A DNA stretch of 64,000 nucleotides from Vibrio penaeicida (GCF_002933855.1 NZ_BFAQ01000015.1:124001-188000), one strand, 5' to 3'; counted from the first letter of the stretch, positions 9,842 through 19,699 are shown. Numbers and translations are program-made. The notes: a model not told the origin generated them from the letters alone.

Positions 9842-12421
9842 ATGACGCAGACAACAACACCGTCTCAAGATGTGCAAGATATGGTGGCACAAACCGATAC
9901 TGGAGCGCGAAGCCCTACTGGGATTCCAGGTCGGATTTTATGGTTTGTCCCTCTTTGTTGGTCTCTTTTCCAACTGTGGTACGCATCACCCCTGCCATTT
10001 ATTTTCAATTTTGGCGTTCTGAATGACACAGAAGCCCGAGCAATCCATTTAACGTTTGCAGTATTTTTAGCCTTTACTGCATACCCAGCTCTAAAAACTT
10101 CGCCTCGCGATCATATTCCATTAGTGGACTGGGCGATGGCATTAGCCGGTAGTTTTGCCGCTGCTTATATTTACATCTTTTATACTGAGCTCGCTGGTCG
10201 TTCTGGCGCGCCAACCACATTTGATATCGTTGCTGCCGTGACGGGTATGGTGCTGTTGTTAGAAGCCACTCGCCGAGCACTTGGTCCACCTCTAATGGTG
10301 GTTGCCGCGGTATTCCTGACTTACACCTTTGCTGGCCCATACATGCCAGATGTTATTGCGCATAAAGGTGCGAGCTTGAATAAGGCGATGTCTCACCTAT
10401 GGCTAACAACAGAAGGTGTGTTTGGTGTGGCTCTAGGGGTTTCAACCTCTTTTGTATTCTTGTTTGTACTGTTTGGTGCCATGCTTGAACGCGCTGGTGC
10501 AGGTGCATACTTCATCAAAGTCGCATTTTCGCTGCTTGGTCATATGCGTGGTGGTCCAGCGAAAGCCGCCGTTGTTGCATCTGGATTATCCGGTCTCGTT
10601 TCTGGCTCTTCGATTGCCAACGTGGTAACGACGGGTACTTTCACCATTCCGCTAATGAAGCGAGTCGGCTTCCCAGGGACTAAAGCCGGTGCTGTAGAAG
10701 TTGCTGCTTCAACCAATGGTCAGCTAACACCGCCGATTATGGGTGCTGCAGCATTCTTGATGGTGGAATACGTGGGTATTTCCTACGTAGAGGTTATCAA
10801 AGCCGCGCTGCTTCCTGCTCTTATTTCTTACATTGCTTTGATTTACATCGTTCACTTAGAAGCATGTAAAGCAGGTATGACAGGGCTTCCGCGCCGCCGA
10901 GTTCCAACACTAGTGCAGAGCCTATTATCTTTCACTGGTACCATCCTGGGTCTGTGTGTGATCAGTGCCTTGGTTTACTACGGTGTAGGTTGGACGAAAG
11001 ATGTCTTCGGTGATGCTGCCACTCCGATCGTGACGGTTGCTCTGCTTATCGCTTACTTAGCGTTAATTCGTATTTCAGCGAAGCACTCTAAAGAAGGTGC
11101 TATTTCTATCGATTCGGAATTAACTGAAGTACCTGAACCGGGTCCTACCATTAAATCTGGATTGCACTTCTTACTGCCGATCGTTGTTTTGGTTTGGTGT
11201 TTAACCGTTGAACGTTTCTCTCCGGGTCTTTCTGCATTCTGGGCAACCGTATTCATGATCTTTATCTTGATTACTCAGCGCCCACTCATGGCTATTTTGT
11301 CTAAATCAGGCAACGTTAATGAGCAAGTAAAAGAAGGATTTGTAGACTTAGCTGAAGCACTTGTTTCTGGTGCTCGCAACATGATCGGTATTGGTGTGGC
11401 AACTGCTGCTGCAGGTACAGTTGTGGGTGTTGTTACGCTAACGGGTATTGGTCTAGTAATGACCGACTTTGTTGAGTTCATCTCTGGCGGAAGTATCATC
11501 TTGATGTTGCTATTCACAGCCATAATCAGTCTGATTCTCGGCATGGGCTTACCGACAACGGCAAACTACATCGTTGTATCAACACTAATGGCTCCCGTTA
11601 TTGTGACCTTGGGTGCAGCTCACGGGCTGATCATTCCACTGATTGCCGTTCACTTATTTGTGTTCTACTTCGGCATACTTGCGGATGATACGCCTCCGGT
11701 TGGTCTTGCTGCTTTTGCCGCTGCGGCGATCGCAAAATCAGACCCAATCAAAACGGGTATTCAAGGTTTCACCTACGATATCCGAACCGCCATATTACCG
11801 TTCATGTTCATCTTTAACACTCAGTTGCTGATGATGGGCATTGATTCTTGGTGGCACCTATTCCTAACCGTTATCTCTTCTATCATTGCGATGCTGATAT
11901 TCTCTGCAGCAACACAAGGTTGGTGGTTTACGAGAAACAAATGGTGGGAAACGGTTCTTCTACTTGTACTAACGTTCTCATTCTTCCGTCCTGGATTTTG
12001 GTGGGACATGCTTTACCCAGCAAAAGACTATTATGAAGGTTACGAGATCACGCAAGTCGCTGAAGGCCTGAATATCGGGCAAACGTTAGAACTGCGTGTA
12101 GGCGGCGAAGACATTGATGGCGATTACAGCGAAAAGACCGTTCGTTTACCATTTGAAGATTCTGCCGTAACGGGTGAAGAGCGTGTTGCATCGATGGGGC
12201 TAATGCTCAATGAAATTGAAGGTCGCATGATCGTTGATATGGTTGAGTTTGGCAGCCCAGCAGAAGCATCTGGCGTCGATTTCGATTGGGAGATCAAATC
12301 GGTTGTCTTGGAAGCAGATAGACCAATGAAAGAATGGGTATTTGTCCCGGCTCTCATGATCTTATTTGCTATGGCTTGGAACCAAAGGCGTCGAGCGAAC
12401 AAAGACGCCATTCCAGCTTAA
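9842..12421 (+). CDS. TRAP transporter permease, fused 4TM/12TM subunits (DctM-like, DUF3394 tail)
   Basis: Inner-membrane permease of 859 residues. The small (4TM) and large (12TM, DctM/PF06808) subunits are in one chain, as is usual for TAXI systems. The first hydrophobic segments span about residues 30-160. The DctM region covers about 170-640 and includes SGLVSGSSIANVVTTG, STNGQLTPPIMGAAA, GMGLPTTANYIV and ADDTPPVGLAAFAAA. The last ~180 residues contain two more hydrophobic segments and a soluble acidic part ending in a PDZ-like stretch (GLMLNEIEGRM... FGSPAEASGVD). I take this to be the DUF3394 domain seen in this subfamily. The start ATG 9842 follows AAGGATAA. Transport is driven by a Na+ or H+ gradient. 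Confidence 0.92.
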   Translation: MTQTTTPSQDVQDMVAQTDTGARSPTGIPGRILWFVPLCWSLFQLWYASPLPFIFNFGVLNDTEARAIHLTFAVFLAFTAYPALKTSPRDHIPLVDWAMALAGSFAAAYIYIFYTELAGRSGAPTTFDIVAAVTGMVLLLEATRRALGPPLMVVAAVFLTYTFAGPYMPDVIAHKGASLNKAMSHLWLTTEGVFGVALGVSTSFVFLFVLFGAMLERAGAGAYFIKVAFSLLGHMRGGPAKAAVVASGLSGLVSGSSIANVVTTGTFTIPLMKRVGFPGTKAGAVEVAASTNGQLTPPIMGAAAFLMVEYVGISYVEVIKAALLPALISYIALIYIVHLEACKAGMTGLPRRRVPTLVQSLLSFTGTILGLCVISALVYYGVGWTKDVFGDAATPIVTVALLIAYLALIRISAKHSKEGAISIDSELTEVPEPGPTIKSGLHFLLPIVVLVWCLTVERFSPGLSAFWATVFMIFILITQRPLMAILSKSGNVNEQVKEGFVDLAEALVSGARNMIGIGVATAAAGTVVGVVTLTGIGLVMTDFVEFISGGSIILMLLFTAIISLILGMGLPTTANYIVVSTLMAPVIVTLGAAHGLIIPLIAVHLFVFYFGILADDTPPVGLAAFAAAAIAKSDPIKTGIQGFTYDIRTAILPFMFIFNTQLLMMGIDSWWHLFLTVISSIIAMLIFSAATQGWWFTRNKWWETVLLLVLTFSFFRPGFWWDMLYPAKDYYEGYEITQVAEGLNIGQTLELRVGGEDIDGDYSEKTVRLPFEDSAVTGEERVASMGLMLNEIEGRMIVDMVEFGSPAEASGVDFDWEIKSVVLEADRPMKEWVFVPALMILFAMAWNQRRRANKDAIPA

Positions 12422-12435
12422 CGTATTCTAAAATC

Positions 12436-12459
12436 GACAGCGTTGATTTCAACGCTGTC
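12436..12459 (+). terminator. Intercistronic hairpin between TRAP permease and UspA
   Basis: Perfect 10-bp stem GACAGCGTTG/CAACGCTGTC with loop ATTT in the 54-bp gap between the two genes. No T run follows, so it is more likely an mRNA-stability or partial-termination element than a full terminator. Confidence 0.5.
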
Positions 12460-12475
12460 TTACAAGAGATAAGCT

Positions 12476-12916
12476 ATGTATAAAAATATTTTGGTTCCCG
12501 TCGACCTGAACGACGAAGGCTTTGCTGATAAAGCAATAGAGCTCGCAGTATGGCACGCGAAGAATTCGCAAGCCAAAGTACACTTGCTGACGGTATTGCC
12601 TGGGATTCACAACTCTATGGTCGCGACTTACTTTCCGAAAGATGCCGCTAGCCAAATGAAAAAAGACGTGAAAGCTCAGCTGCAAGAAGTGGCGGATAAC
12701 AGCTTAACCAGTGCCAAAATCGATAACGAAGCGCACGTTGCTGAAGGCAAGCCTTACGCGGCCATTTTGAAACACGCGGATTCTTTGAACGCGGACTTGA
12801 TCATCATGCCAAGCCACAAACGTTCAAAGCTCAACAAAGCCGTACTGGGCTCCGTTGCTGCAAAAGTAGTGCAAAACGCCAAAATTAGCGTACTTGTTGT
12901 AAAGCCTCAAGGTTAA
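12476..12916 (+). CDS. Universal stress protein UspA family, TRAP-associated
   Basis: 146-residue single Usp domain: MYKNILVPVDLND at the start, VHLLTVLP, ADLIIMPSHKR, and LGSVAAKVVQNAKISVLVVKP at the end. Usp proteins encoded beside TRAP transporters (for example TeaD of Halomonas) can bind ATP and modulate transport. The usual nucleotide-binding pattern G-x2-G-x9-GS is only partly kept: the final GS is present but the first two glycines are Ser and Arg (PSHKRSKLNKAVLGS), as in the UspF/G type. It lies 54 bp after the permease and is likely co-transcribed. Confidence 0.9.
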   Translation: MYKNILVPVDLNDEGFADKAIELAVWHAKNSQAKVHLLTVLPGIHNSMVATYFPKDAASQMKKDVKAQLQEVADNSLTSAKIDNEAHVAEGKPYAAILKHADSLNADLIIMPSHKRSKLNKAVLGSVAAKVVQNAKISVLVVKPQG

Positions 12917-12963
12917 TGCATCGATATCTAAGAGTTCGGTAATTTCAAAACAGAACACAAAAT

Positions 12964-12987
12964 TAAAGCACGTTTCGACGTGCTTTT
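12964..12987. terminator. Bidirectional terminator between uspA and 2-hydroxyacid dehydrogenase
   Basis: AAAGCACGT/ACGTGCTTT stem with loop TTCG, flanked by AATT on the left and TTC on the right. It sits between convergent genes. Confidence 0.8.
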
Positions 12988-12988
12988 C

Positions 12989-13942
12989 TTATGCCACTCG
13001 ATTGTTCAAATTACCCGCCGCATACGACTCGATGTTTTCTATCAAAATCTCACACAGACGTGTAATCGCGCTATCGCTTCCCCACGCGACATGAGGCGTT
13101 AACAACAAGTTGGGAAGGTGCATATTGGCAATCAACGGGTTGGATTCGTCGGCTGGCTCTTCGGTAAATACATCCATTCCAGCTCCCGAAATTTGCTGGG
13201 ACTTTAAGGCGTCAATAAGCGAAGATTCATCCACCAGCCCGCCACGACCAGTATTGATTAAAATGGCATTAGGCTTCATAGCTGTTAGCTCAGAGTGACC
13301 GATAAGATTGGTTGTTTCCTCAGATAATGGGCAATGCAGTGATACCACATCAGCTATCTCCAGCGCTTTATCAAAGGGCACATACCCTTCACGACAAACA
13401 GTTGCCCCTTTACGCTCGGAGTAGATCACCTGCATGCCAATGGCTTGTCCGAGTGCGCCTGTAGCTTTGCCCAATGCGCCAGACCCAACGATAGCAAGCG
13501 TTGAACCTGCAACATCACCAATGGGATGAGTAAAGAAACAAAATTGCTTTTTCTTTTGCCACTCCCCATTTGCAATATCTTGATGGTAACCCATTACATT
13601 GCGGCGGAGTGCAAACAGCATCGCTATTACATGCTCAGGAACGGACTGGGTCGCATAGCCTTGAATGTTGCAGACTGAAATCTCATTCTCAGCACAGTAT
13701 CTTAAATCGACGTTATTGGTTCCCGTAGCGGCAATCGCAATCAGCTTGAGTTTGGATGCCAGTGCCAGCACTTCCTCATTCAAAATGGCTTTGTTGGAAA
13801 TCACAATATCTGCGTCTTTGATTCGCTCTGCGGTTTGGGAAGGAGTGCTAAGTGGGTATTCTTCCCACTGATGATCAAAAGTAGGCTCTGGAACAGGAAT
13901 TTGGGCAGGAATGGTGTCTCTGTCTAGAAAGACAATTTTCAT
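12989..13942 (-). CDS. D-2-hydroxyacid dehydrogenase (hydroxypyruvate/glycerate dehydrogenase-like)
   Basis: NAD(P)-dependent oxidoreductase of the D-isomer-specific 2-hydroxyacid dehydrogenase family, 317 residues. The N-terminal substrate domain is followed by a Rossmann motif (IVGSGALGKATG, about 146-157). The catalytic triad is visible: Arg in INTGRGGLVDE, Glu in DVFTEEPA and His in LLTPHVAWGS. The closest familiar types are HprA-like glycerate/hydroxypyruvate dehydrogenases, but the substrate is not certain. ATG 13942 follows AAGGAG; an upstream in-frame codon overlaps the end of rluA. Second gene of an rluA-dehydrogenase pair. Confidence 0.88.
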   Translation of the reverse strand: MKIVFLDRDTIPAQIPVPEPTFDHQWEEYPLSTPSQTAERIKDADIVISNKAILNEEVLALASKLKLIAIAATGTNNVDLRYCAENEISVCNIQGYATQSVPEHVIAMLFALRRNVMGYHQDIANGEWQKKKQFCFFTHPIGDVAGSTLAIVGSGALGKATGALGQAIGMQVIYSERKGATVCREGYVPFDKALEIADVVSLHCPLSEETTNLIGHSELTAMKPNAILINTGRGGLVDESSLIDALKSQQISGAGMDVFTEEPADESNPLIANMHLPNLLLTPHVAWGSDSAITRLCEILIENIESYAAGNLNNRVA

Positions 13943-13966
13943 TGAAGGCTCCTTTCCTGCCTTCAA

Positions 13967-14704
13967 TTAAGGTCTAGGCAGGGATTTATAATCAGGCAAT
14001 ATTTTATCAAGCTGAAATTGTTGCAAAATTTCCGCTTCCGCTTCGGGATAGAAATCACAAGGCACAAACATCGCCTGTAATTCTTGAGAGTTAGGGTGAT
14101 AAAAAGTCAGCTCTGTTGAGTGAAGTTCAAGCCGAGCGGAATGTGCCATTGCCTCTGGTGTGGCATAAAACTCATCCCCTACAATTGGATAACCTAACGC
14201 TTGCATATGGACACGAAGCTGATGAGAGCGCCCTGTTATTGGAATCAAGCGAACAATAGAGGTACGCGCTTCCTTTTTCACGACTTGATATCGCGTTAAA
14301 GAGGGTTTGCCGTGTTCAAAGCACACTTTTTGTCTTGGTCGATTTGGCCAGTCACAAATCAGCGGTAAATCCACCTCACCTTCTTCAGATTCTGGATGTC
14401 CCCAGACACGAGCGTAGTATATTTTGTGCGTCAGGCGATATTGAAATTGCTTCTTTAAGGAGCGCTCCGCTTCTTTGTGTTTGGCAAACAACATCAACCC
14501 TGATGTTGACATGTCTAAGCGATGAACCACCTCTAGATCAGCATACTCCTCACGTAAGCGGCTCCACATACAGTCGGCATGCTCTGGCGCTCTTCCGGGC
14601 ACCGACAACAACCCAGATGGCTTATTCGCAATCAGGATATCATCGTCTTCGTACGTAATGTCTGTCCAAGGAGTAGTGGGAGGGGTGTATTCAAGCATCG
14701 CCAT
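13967..14704 (-). CDS. rluA: Dual-specificity rRNA/tRNA pseudouridine synthase RluA
   Basis: Makes pseudouridine at 23S rRNA U746 and tRNA U32 in E. coli. 245 residues; the E. coli protein is 219. The catalytic aspartate is in VHRLDMSTSGL (about 60-70). Other RluA-specific stretches are NKPSGLLSVPGR, DLPLICDWPNRP, PITGRSHQLRVHM and GDEFYATPEA. It lies directly downstream of rapA, the same neighbour as in E. coli, with a 91-bp gap that holds a MITE-like remnant and a hairpin. Confidence 0.95.
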   Translation of the reverse strand: MAMLEYTPPTTPWTDITYEDDDILIANKPSGLLSVPGRAPEHADCMWSRLREEYADLEVVHRLDMSTSGLMLFAKHKEAERSLKKQFQYRLTHKIYYARVWGHPESEEGEVDLPLICDWPNRPRQKVCFEHGKPSLTRYQVVKKEARTSIVRLIPITGRSHQLRVHMQALGYPIVGDEFYATPEAMAHSARLELHSTELTFYHPNSQELQAMFVPCDFYPEAEAEILQQFQLDKILPDYKSLPRP

Positions 14705-14728
14705 AAAACGTTTTTCTTTCGTTAAGGT

Positions 14729-14749
14729 ATTAGGGTCTGTTGACCCTAA
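14729..14749. repeat. Short palindrome sharing the MITE terminal sequence (possible deletion scar)
   Basis: ATTAGGGTCTGTTGACC followed by CTAA. The first 17 bases equal the left terminal repeat of the 272-bp element at 26289-26560, and the last bases (ACCCTAA) equal that element's right end. The unit is thus an almost complete palindrome TTAGGGTC/GACCCTAA with a TGTT loop. It could be the two ends of a MITE joined by internal deletion, or simply a hairpin. Confidence 0.5.
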
Positions 14750-14752
14750 GTG

Positions 14753-14783
14753 AAGGGGAAATGAGCCTCGCCCATTCCCCCTT
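14753..14783. other. Hairpin between rapA and rluA
   Basis: AAGGGGAAATG pairs with CATTCCCCCTT (one mismatch) around a 9-base loop. A T-rich run (TATATTTTTT) follows on the plus strand, which would suit termination of antisense transcripts, not of rapA, which runs the other way. Confidence 0.4.
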
Positions 14784-14795
14784 ATATTTTTTCTA

Positions 14796-17705
14796 TCAGT
14801 TATGACTTACGACAATCAATCGCAGCGAATCCAACTGAATTTGAGCACTTTGGATATAACCCGTCAGTTCTTTGATTTGTTGCTCAATTGCTTCGAGCTC
14901 TTCATCTCGGATATTTGGGTTCACAGCTTTAAGTGCTTGCAAACGTTCCAACTCACCATTGAGGTTAGATTGCATGTCACTCAAGGCTGAATCACGCACT
15001 TTCGATAAGTGACCTTGGATATGACCTTCACCCGCTTCAATAAGCTTATGAACATCCCCTTGAACCGAGCTCACTAATTTACTGGCGAGATGACGATTCA
15101 CCGGGCTTAGTTGGCGGTTAAAGCCTTCAAACTCGACTTGCTCAGACAAATCGTTGCCTTTGCCATCCAACATCATGCGAATAGGCGTTTGCGGTAAGAA
15201 TTGCGACAAACCACTGCGCTTAGGGGCTTGTGCATCCACAAGATAAACAAGCTCAAGCAAAATGGTCCCAACTGGCAACGCTTTGTTCTTCAACAGCGAT
15301 ACCGCAGATGTTCCCACGCCTTCGCTAAGCAGCAAATCGATACCGCCTTGGATCATTGGGTGCTCCCAGCTCATGAAGTGCATGTCTTCACGAGAAAGCG
15401 CGGTATCACGATCGAAGGTAATCGTTGCACCTTCATAAGGTAAACCTGGGTAGCTTGGCACCATCATGTGTTCTGATGGGGTAACCACCAGCGCATTTTC
15501 GCCTTTGTCGTCTTGGTTCAAACCAATAGTGTCGAACAAACTCAATGCAAACGTAACTAAGTTGGTATCACCATCGGTTGACTCTATTTGCTCAACAATT
15601 TTCTGAGCTTTTTCACCACCGTTAGAGTGGATTTCCAGCAATCGGTCACGACCTTGCTCAAGTTTGGCTTTCAGCTCTTGATTCATGTGACGCGATTGAT
15701 CAATCACTTCGTCTAACGTTTCTGTATTTCCTGATGCCAACATCTCAATCAGTTGTTCAGAATATTGGTCGTACACAGCTCTGCCCGTTGGACAGGTTTC
15801 ACCGAACGCACTCAATCCTTCTTCGAACCAGCGAGCAATAATGCCCTGAGACGTACCTTTTAGATAAGGAACGTAGATATCGATATCGCGCTGCTGACCA
15901 ATACGATCCAAACGTCCAATTCGCTGCTCCAGCAAATCTGGGTTGAATGGCAAATCAAACATCACAAGTTGGCTAGCAAATTGGAAGTTACGACCTTCGG
16001 AACCAATTTCAGAACAGATCAAAACCTGTGCGCCGCCTTCATCTTGAGCAAAATACGCCGCCGCCTTATCACGCTCAAGTATCGACATTCCCTCATGGAA
16101 CACGGTTGCTCGAATACCTTCACGCTCTCTCAGTGCTTGCTCTAATTGCAATGCCGTGTTCGCACGAGACGCAATTACTAACACCTTCTCACTGCGTTTC
16201 TCTTTCACTTTTTCAATGAGCCAGTTTACGCGAGAGTCAAACTGCCACCACGTTGCACTATCCCCTTCAAACTCTTGGAAGATCTCTTCAGGGTAAAGCA
16301 TTTTCATGGCGCGAGCTTCAGGCTTCATTTGCCCACCGAGCATACCCGCCACACGCATTGCGGTGGTGTATTGGCTTGGAATGTCCATTGGCAATAGGTG
16401 AACATTACGCTCAGGGAAACCTTTGATAGCTGCCCTTGTGTTTCGGAATAGCACTCGACCTGTACCGTGGCGGTCCATCAGGTTATCAATTAACTCCTGA
16501 CGCGCTTTGGCTTTTTCCTGCTCTTCGCAACTGCCTTCGATAATGCGGAACAAGGGTTCAACATCCTGCTCTGAAAGCAATTCGGTAATTTGGTTTTTCG
16601 CTGAGTTTTCCAGCTTCTCGCCGGAGAACAAAGTGGCCACAGCATCAGCAACAGGCGCGTACTGTTTTTCTTCTTCAACAAACGCACGGTAGTCATAAAA
16701 ACGGTCTGGGTCTAAAAGACGAAGACGTGCGAAATGGCTTTCGTGCCCTAGTTGCTCCGGTGTGGCTGTTAGAAGAAGAACACCAGCCGTACGTTCGGCT
16801 AACCCTTCGACTACTTGGTATTCTCGGCTTGGCGCTTCTTGGCTCCACTCTAGGTGGTGCGCTTCATCCACCACCAGCAAATCCCAATCAGCATCCAGCG
16901 CTTGTTCAAAACGCTTCTTGCTCTTACGTAAGAAATCAAGCGAACACAAAACGTATTGCTGTGTTTCAAATGGGTTATCGGCTTCGGCATAGGCTTCAAT
17001 GCAACGTTCTTCATCGAAAACAGAGAAGTGCAAATTAAAGCGACGCATCATTTCAACTAACCATTGATGCTGAAGTGTTTCAGGCACCACAATTAAGATA
17101 CGTTCCGCTCGGCCAGATAACACCTGCTGGTGAATGATCATGCCCGCTTCAATGGTTTTACCCAATCCCACTTCATCCGCCAGTAATACGCGAGGCGCAT
17201 GACGACGCCCTACTTCGTGAGCGATATAAAGCTGGTGAGGAATGAGACCAGCGCGCATGCCACACAAGCCACGCATCGGGCTTTTGTGCTGCTGATACTG
17301 GTTGGTTAGCGCTCGGTAACGTAAAACAAAGTTGTCCATACGGTCGATTTGACCCGCGAACAGCTTGTCTTGAGGTTTGTTAAATCGAATTTGATTACTC
17401 AGCATGATTTCACGCAAAATCACACCGGATTCTTCCGTATCTGAGCGCGTACCAAGGTAGGAGAGAACGCCATTGTCATCGACGACTTGTTCGACTTTTA
17501 ATTGCCAGCCTTCTTGAGCATCAATCACATCACCAACATTGAATGTGACTCGGGTAACGGGGGCATCAGAACGCGCATATACACGGTTCTCTTCCGATGC
17601 TGCAAATAGCAATGTAACGGTTCTCGCATCCAGTGCGACCACCGTTCCTAAACCCAAGTCACTTTCTGTATCACTAATCCAGCGTTGGCCTAAAGCAAAT
17701 GTCAT
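14796..17705 (-). CDS. rapA: RNA polymerase-associated SWI2/SNF2 ATPase RapA
   Basis: ATPase that binds RNA polymerase and promotes its recycling after termination. 969 residues (E. coli 968). Tudor-like N-terminal domains (about 1-110) are followed by the SNF2 helicase core: [13 protein letters not shown] (motif I, about 175-187), VDEAHHLEW (motif II) and LLTATPEQ (III). The C-terminal lobe has EGRNFQFA and [12 protein letters not shown] (VI). The C terminus (about 700-969) carries the RapA-specific domain and a coiled-coil-like Glu/Gln/Leu-rich end. Upstream is a 401-bp gap shared with divergent phoH. Confidence 0.97.
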   Translation of the reverse strand: MTFALGQRWISDTESDLGLGTVVALDARTVTLLFAASEENRVYARSDAPVTRVTFNVGDVIDAQEGWQLKVEQVVDDNGVLSYLGTRSDTEESGVILREIMLSNQIRFNKPQDKLFAGQIDRMDNFVLRYRALTNQYQQHKSPMRGLCGMRAGLIPHQLYIAHEVGRRHAPRVLLADEVGLGKTIEAGMIIHQQVLSGRAERILIVVPETLQHQWLVEMMRRFNLHFSVFDEERCIEAYAEADNPFETQQYVLCSLDFLRKSKKRFEQALDADWDLLVVDEAHHLEWSQEAPSREYQVVEGLAERTAGVLLLTATPEQLGHESHFARLRLLDPDRFYDYRAFVEEEKQYAPVADAVATLFSGEKLENSAKNQITELLSEQDVEPLFRIIEGSCEEQEKAKARQELIDNLMDRHGTGRVLFRNTRAAIKGFPERNVHLLPMDIPSQYTTAMRVAGMLGGQMKPEARAMKMLYPEEIFQEFEGDSATWWQFDSRVNWLIEKVKEKRSEKVLVIASRANTALQLEQALREREGIRATVFHEGMSILERDKAAAYFAQDEGGAQVLICSEIGSEGRNFQFASQLVMFDLPFNPDLLEQRIGRLDRIGQQRDIDIYVPYLKGTSQGIIARWFEEGLSAFGETCPTGRAVYDQYSEQLIEMLASGNTETLDEVIDQSRHMNQELKAKLEQGRDRLLEIHSNGGEKAQKIVEQIESTDGDTNLVTFALSLFDTIGLNQDDKGENALVVTPSEHMMVPSYPGLPYEGATITFDRDTALSREDMHFMSWEHPMIQGGIDLLLSEGVGTSAVSLLKNKALPVGTILLELVYLVDAQAPKRSGLSQFLPQTPIRMMLDGKGNDLSEQVEFEGFNRQLSPVNRHLASKLVSSVQGDVHKLIEAGEGHIQGHLSKVRDSALSDMQSNLNGELERLQALKAVNPNIRDEELEAIEQQIKELTGYIQSAQIQLDSLRLIVVSHN

Positions 17706-18106
17706 GTGATTGACTACCTCATCGAGTATTTCAGTTTCTATCAGGGTAAATAATTATGGCTTCACCCTGTTCAAAAGGGCGCTCATCTTACTTGAACACG
17801 TGATTCACGTCACGTTCAACGCGAGTAATTTACCTCTTTTTTTTACCCATTTCGCAATTGCAATCAAAGTGTAAAAAAGTTGTGACAAATCTAAAATACA
17901 AACTCACGAACTGTTGCTTATACTTATTAGTGAGCTCACACCGAAATAGGACAAGGTGTTGAGTTTGGTATCTAAACGGGTCTGAAGTAAGTCACTCTCT
18001 TAGCGGTACCTTTTCGGGGTTTTGGTACCCCTCGCCTTCAGCAGTGACCTATGCCTCAGAAAAATGCTTGGCTAAGCACTCTGCTGCGGCAGAAAAGGAG
18101 ACGCTT
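17706..18106. promoter_or_regulatory. rapA-phoH divergent intergenic region with a palindrome
   Basis: 401 bp holding the promoters of rapA and phoH. It contains a near-perfect 13-bp palindrome ACGTGA-T-TCACGT (17798-17810) set inside wider arms TTGAAC...GTTCAA (17792-17819), the form of a dimeric-repressor operator, about 90 bp upstream of rapA. GGTACC occurs twice (18006 and 18023) around TTTTCGGGGTTTT. No gene that I can support lies here. Confidence 0.35.
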
Positions 18107-19480
18107 ATGGGCGATACCGACCGGAAAATTTTTGTACTGGATACAAATATCCTTCTGCATGAACCTTTCGCAATCTATTCCTTTCAAGAACATGATGTGG
18201 TCATTCCAATGACCGTCCTCGAAGAACTCGACCGAATCAAAGACAGTAAGCGCGATGTCGCGAGGGACGCACGCGTCGCGATTCGAGCGATGGAAAACTT
18301 GTTCCACGATGCCACACCAGACCAGATATCCGAAGGCATCCCTCTTTCAAAAGAAAACGCAGGAGGCACATTAGCCATTCTTGCTGATTTTGAATTACAA
18401 GAAACCGTGCGTGCGTTTGCCGACAAAGCAGGCGACAACAGAATTTTAAACGGGGTGATTTACCTACAGAACAAGCGTTCACCCCGAGAGGTGGTACTCG
18501 TCACCAAAGACATCAACATGCGACTGCGCGCCAAAGGGGCGGGAGTACGTTTTGTTGAAGATTACCGAACAGACCAATTGATTGATGATGTCCAATTCTT
18601 GACCAAAGGATTTCACACTTATGCTGGAGATTTTTGGACAAACATAGAAAAGGTGGAAAGCCGCAGTGTCGGGGGACGCACCTACCATGACATCAGTAAA
18701 GAGTCGCTGGAGCCAACCTTTATTAACCAATACATCGTTGACCAAGATACCGACTTTGCTGCCCGTGTTGATTCCATGGAAAATCAAACAGTCACACTCA
18801 AACATTTAAGCCGAGAGCGCTTAATGAACCGACAAGCTTGGGATGTCAGCCCTAAAAACATCTACCAAGGAATGGCGTTAGATGCCCTTCTCGACCCAGA
18901 TATCGATTTGGTCATTTTAACCGGAGCGGCGGGCAGTGGTAAAACCATGTTAGCCATGGCAGCAGCTTTGGAAATGTCGATTGAACAAAATCAATTCGAT
19001 AAGATCATTGTTACGAGGAACACACCAGACATTGGCGAATCCATCGGCTTCCTACCGGGGACGGAAGAAGAGAAAATGATGCCTTGGCTCGCCGCCGTAA
19101 CCGATACACTGGAAGCGCTACATAAAAACGATCACTGCACTGAAGGCTCGCTCAAATACATTTGCGATAAAGCCAATATTCAATTCAAGTCGATTAATTT
19201 TATGCGCGGTCGCTCCATCCAAAATGCCTTTGTACTTCTGGATGAGTGCCAAAACCTCACTGCCTCTCAGATCAAAACCATCATTACCCGATGTGGAGAA
19301 GGCACTAAAATTGTGTGCTCGGGCAACCTTGCCCAAATCGATTCTGCCTACTTAACGCCCGTCACTTCCGGCTTAACTTATATGGTAGAGCGATTCAAAA
19401 ACTTTGAAGGAAGTGCCAACGTTCACCTCAACGGCGTAGTGCGAAGTCGCTTGGCTGAGTTTGCCGAAGAAAATTTGTAA
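18107..19480 (+). CDS. PhoH2-type protein: PIN domain fused to PhoH ATPase
   Basis: 457 residues. The N-terminal PIN domain (about 5-150) has the expected acidic residues (VLDTNILLHEP, EELDRIKDS, RDARVAIR, GDNRILNG and VTKDINMRLRAKG). The C-terminal PhoH ATPase (about 240-450) has a Walker A GAAGSGKT, a Walker B FVLLDECQN and a TRCGEGTK sensor-like stretch. Such PhoH2 proteins have been described as ATP-dependent RNA helicase-nucleases in mycobacteria; the role in Vibrio is not known. ATG 18107 follows AAGGAG at 7 bases. An earlier in-frame codon at 18044 lacks a site. Ends at a hairpin terminator. Confidence 0.9.
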   Translation: MGDTDRKIFVLDTNILLHEPFAIYSFQEHDVVIPMTVLEELDRIKDSKRDVARDARVAIRAMENLFHDATPDQISEGIPLSKENAGGTLAILADFELQETVRAFADKAGDNRILNGVIYLQNKRSPREVVLVTKDINMRLRAKGAGVRFVEDYRTDQLIDDVQFLTKGFHTYAGDFWTNIEKVESRSVGGRTYHDISKESLEPTFINQYIVDQDTDFAARVDSMENQTVTLKHLSRERLMNRQAWDVSPKNIYQGMALDALLDPDIDLVILTGAAGSGKTMLAMAAALEMSIEQNQFDKIIVTRNTPDIGESIGFLPGTEEEKMMPWLAAVTDTLEALHKNDHCTEGSLKYICDKANIQFKSINFMRGRSIQNAFVLLDECQNLTASQIKTIITRCGEGTKIVCSGNLAQIDSAYLTPVTSGLTYMVERFKNFEGSANVHLNGVVRSRLAEFAEENL

Positions 19481-19535
19481 TATCTATTTGCTAACACGTT
19501 AGATTGTTACTAACTCACTAGGTTAAACATAAAGA

Positions 19536-19569
19536 ATGCCTCTCTCCTTCTTGGTGAGGGGCATTTTTC
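19536..19569 (+). terminator. Hairpin terminator after phoH
   Basis: ATGCCTCTC pairs with GAGGGGCAT (9 bp, one G-U), followed by TTTTTCT. It lies 55 bp past the stop and is immediately followed by the TTTCTGC tandem repeat. Confidence 0.7.
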
Positions 19570-19602
19570 TTTCTGCTTTCTGCTTTCTGCTTTCTGCTTT
19601 CT
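19570..19602. repeat. Heptanucleotide tandem repeat TTTCTGC x4
   Basis: Four perfect copies of TTTCTGC (19570-19597) with a fifth degenerate copy (TTTCTAC). The run is outside any gene I support. Such repeats can vary in copy number between strains. Confidence 0.75.
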
Positions 19603-19699
19603 ACGCTGGGGGCTGATCTCTTTCGCTGACAAACGCTTACACTCTGATAATTCACTGAATGGTACAGTTTTACTCCCTAAAAAATATTGCGAGAAAGCC

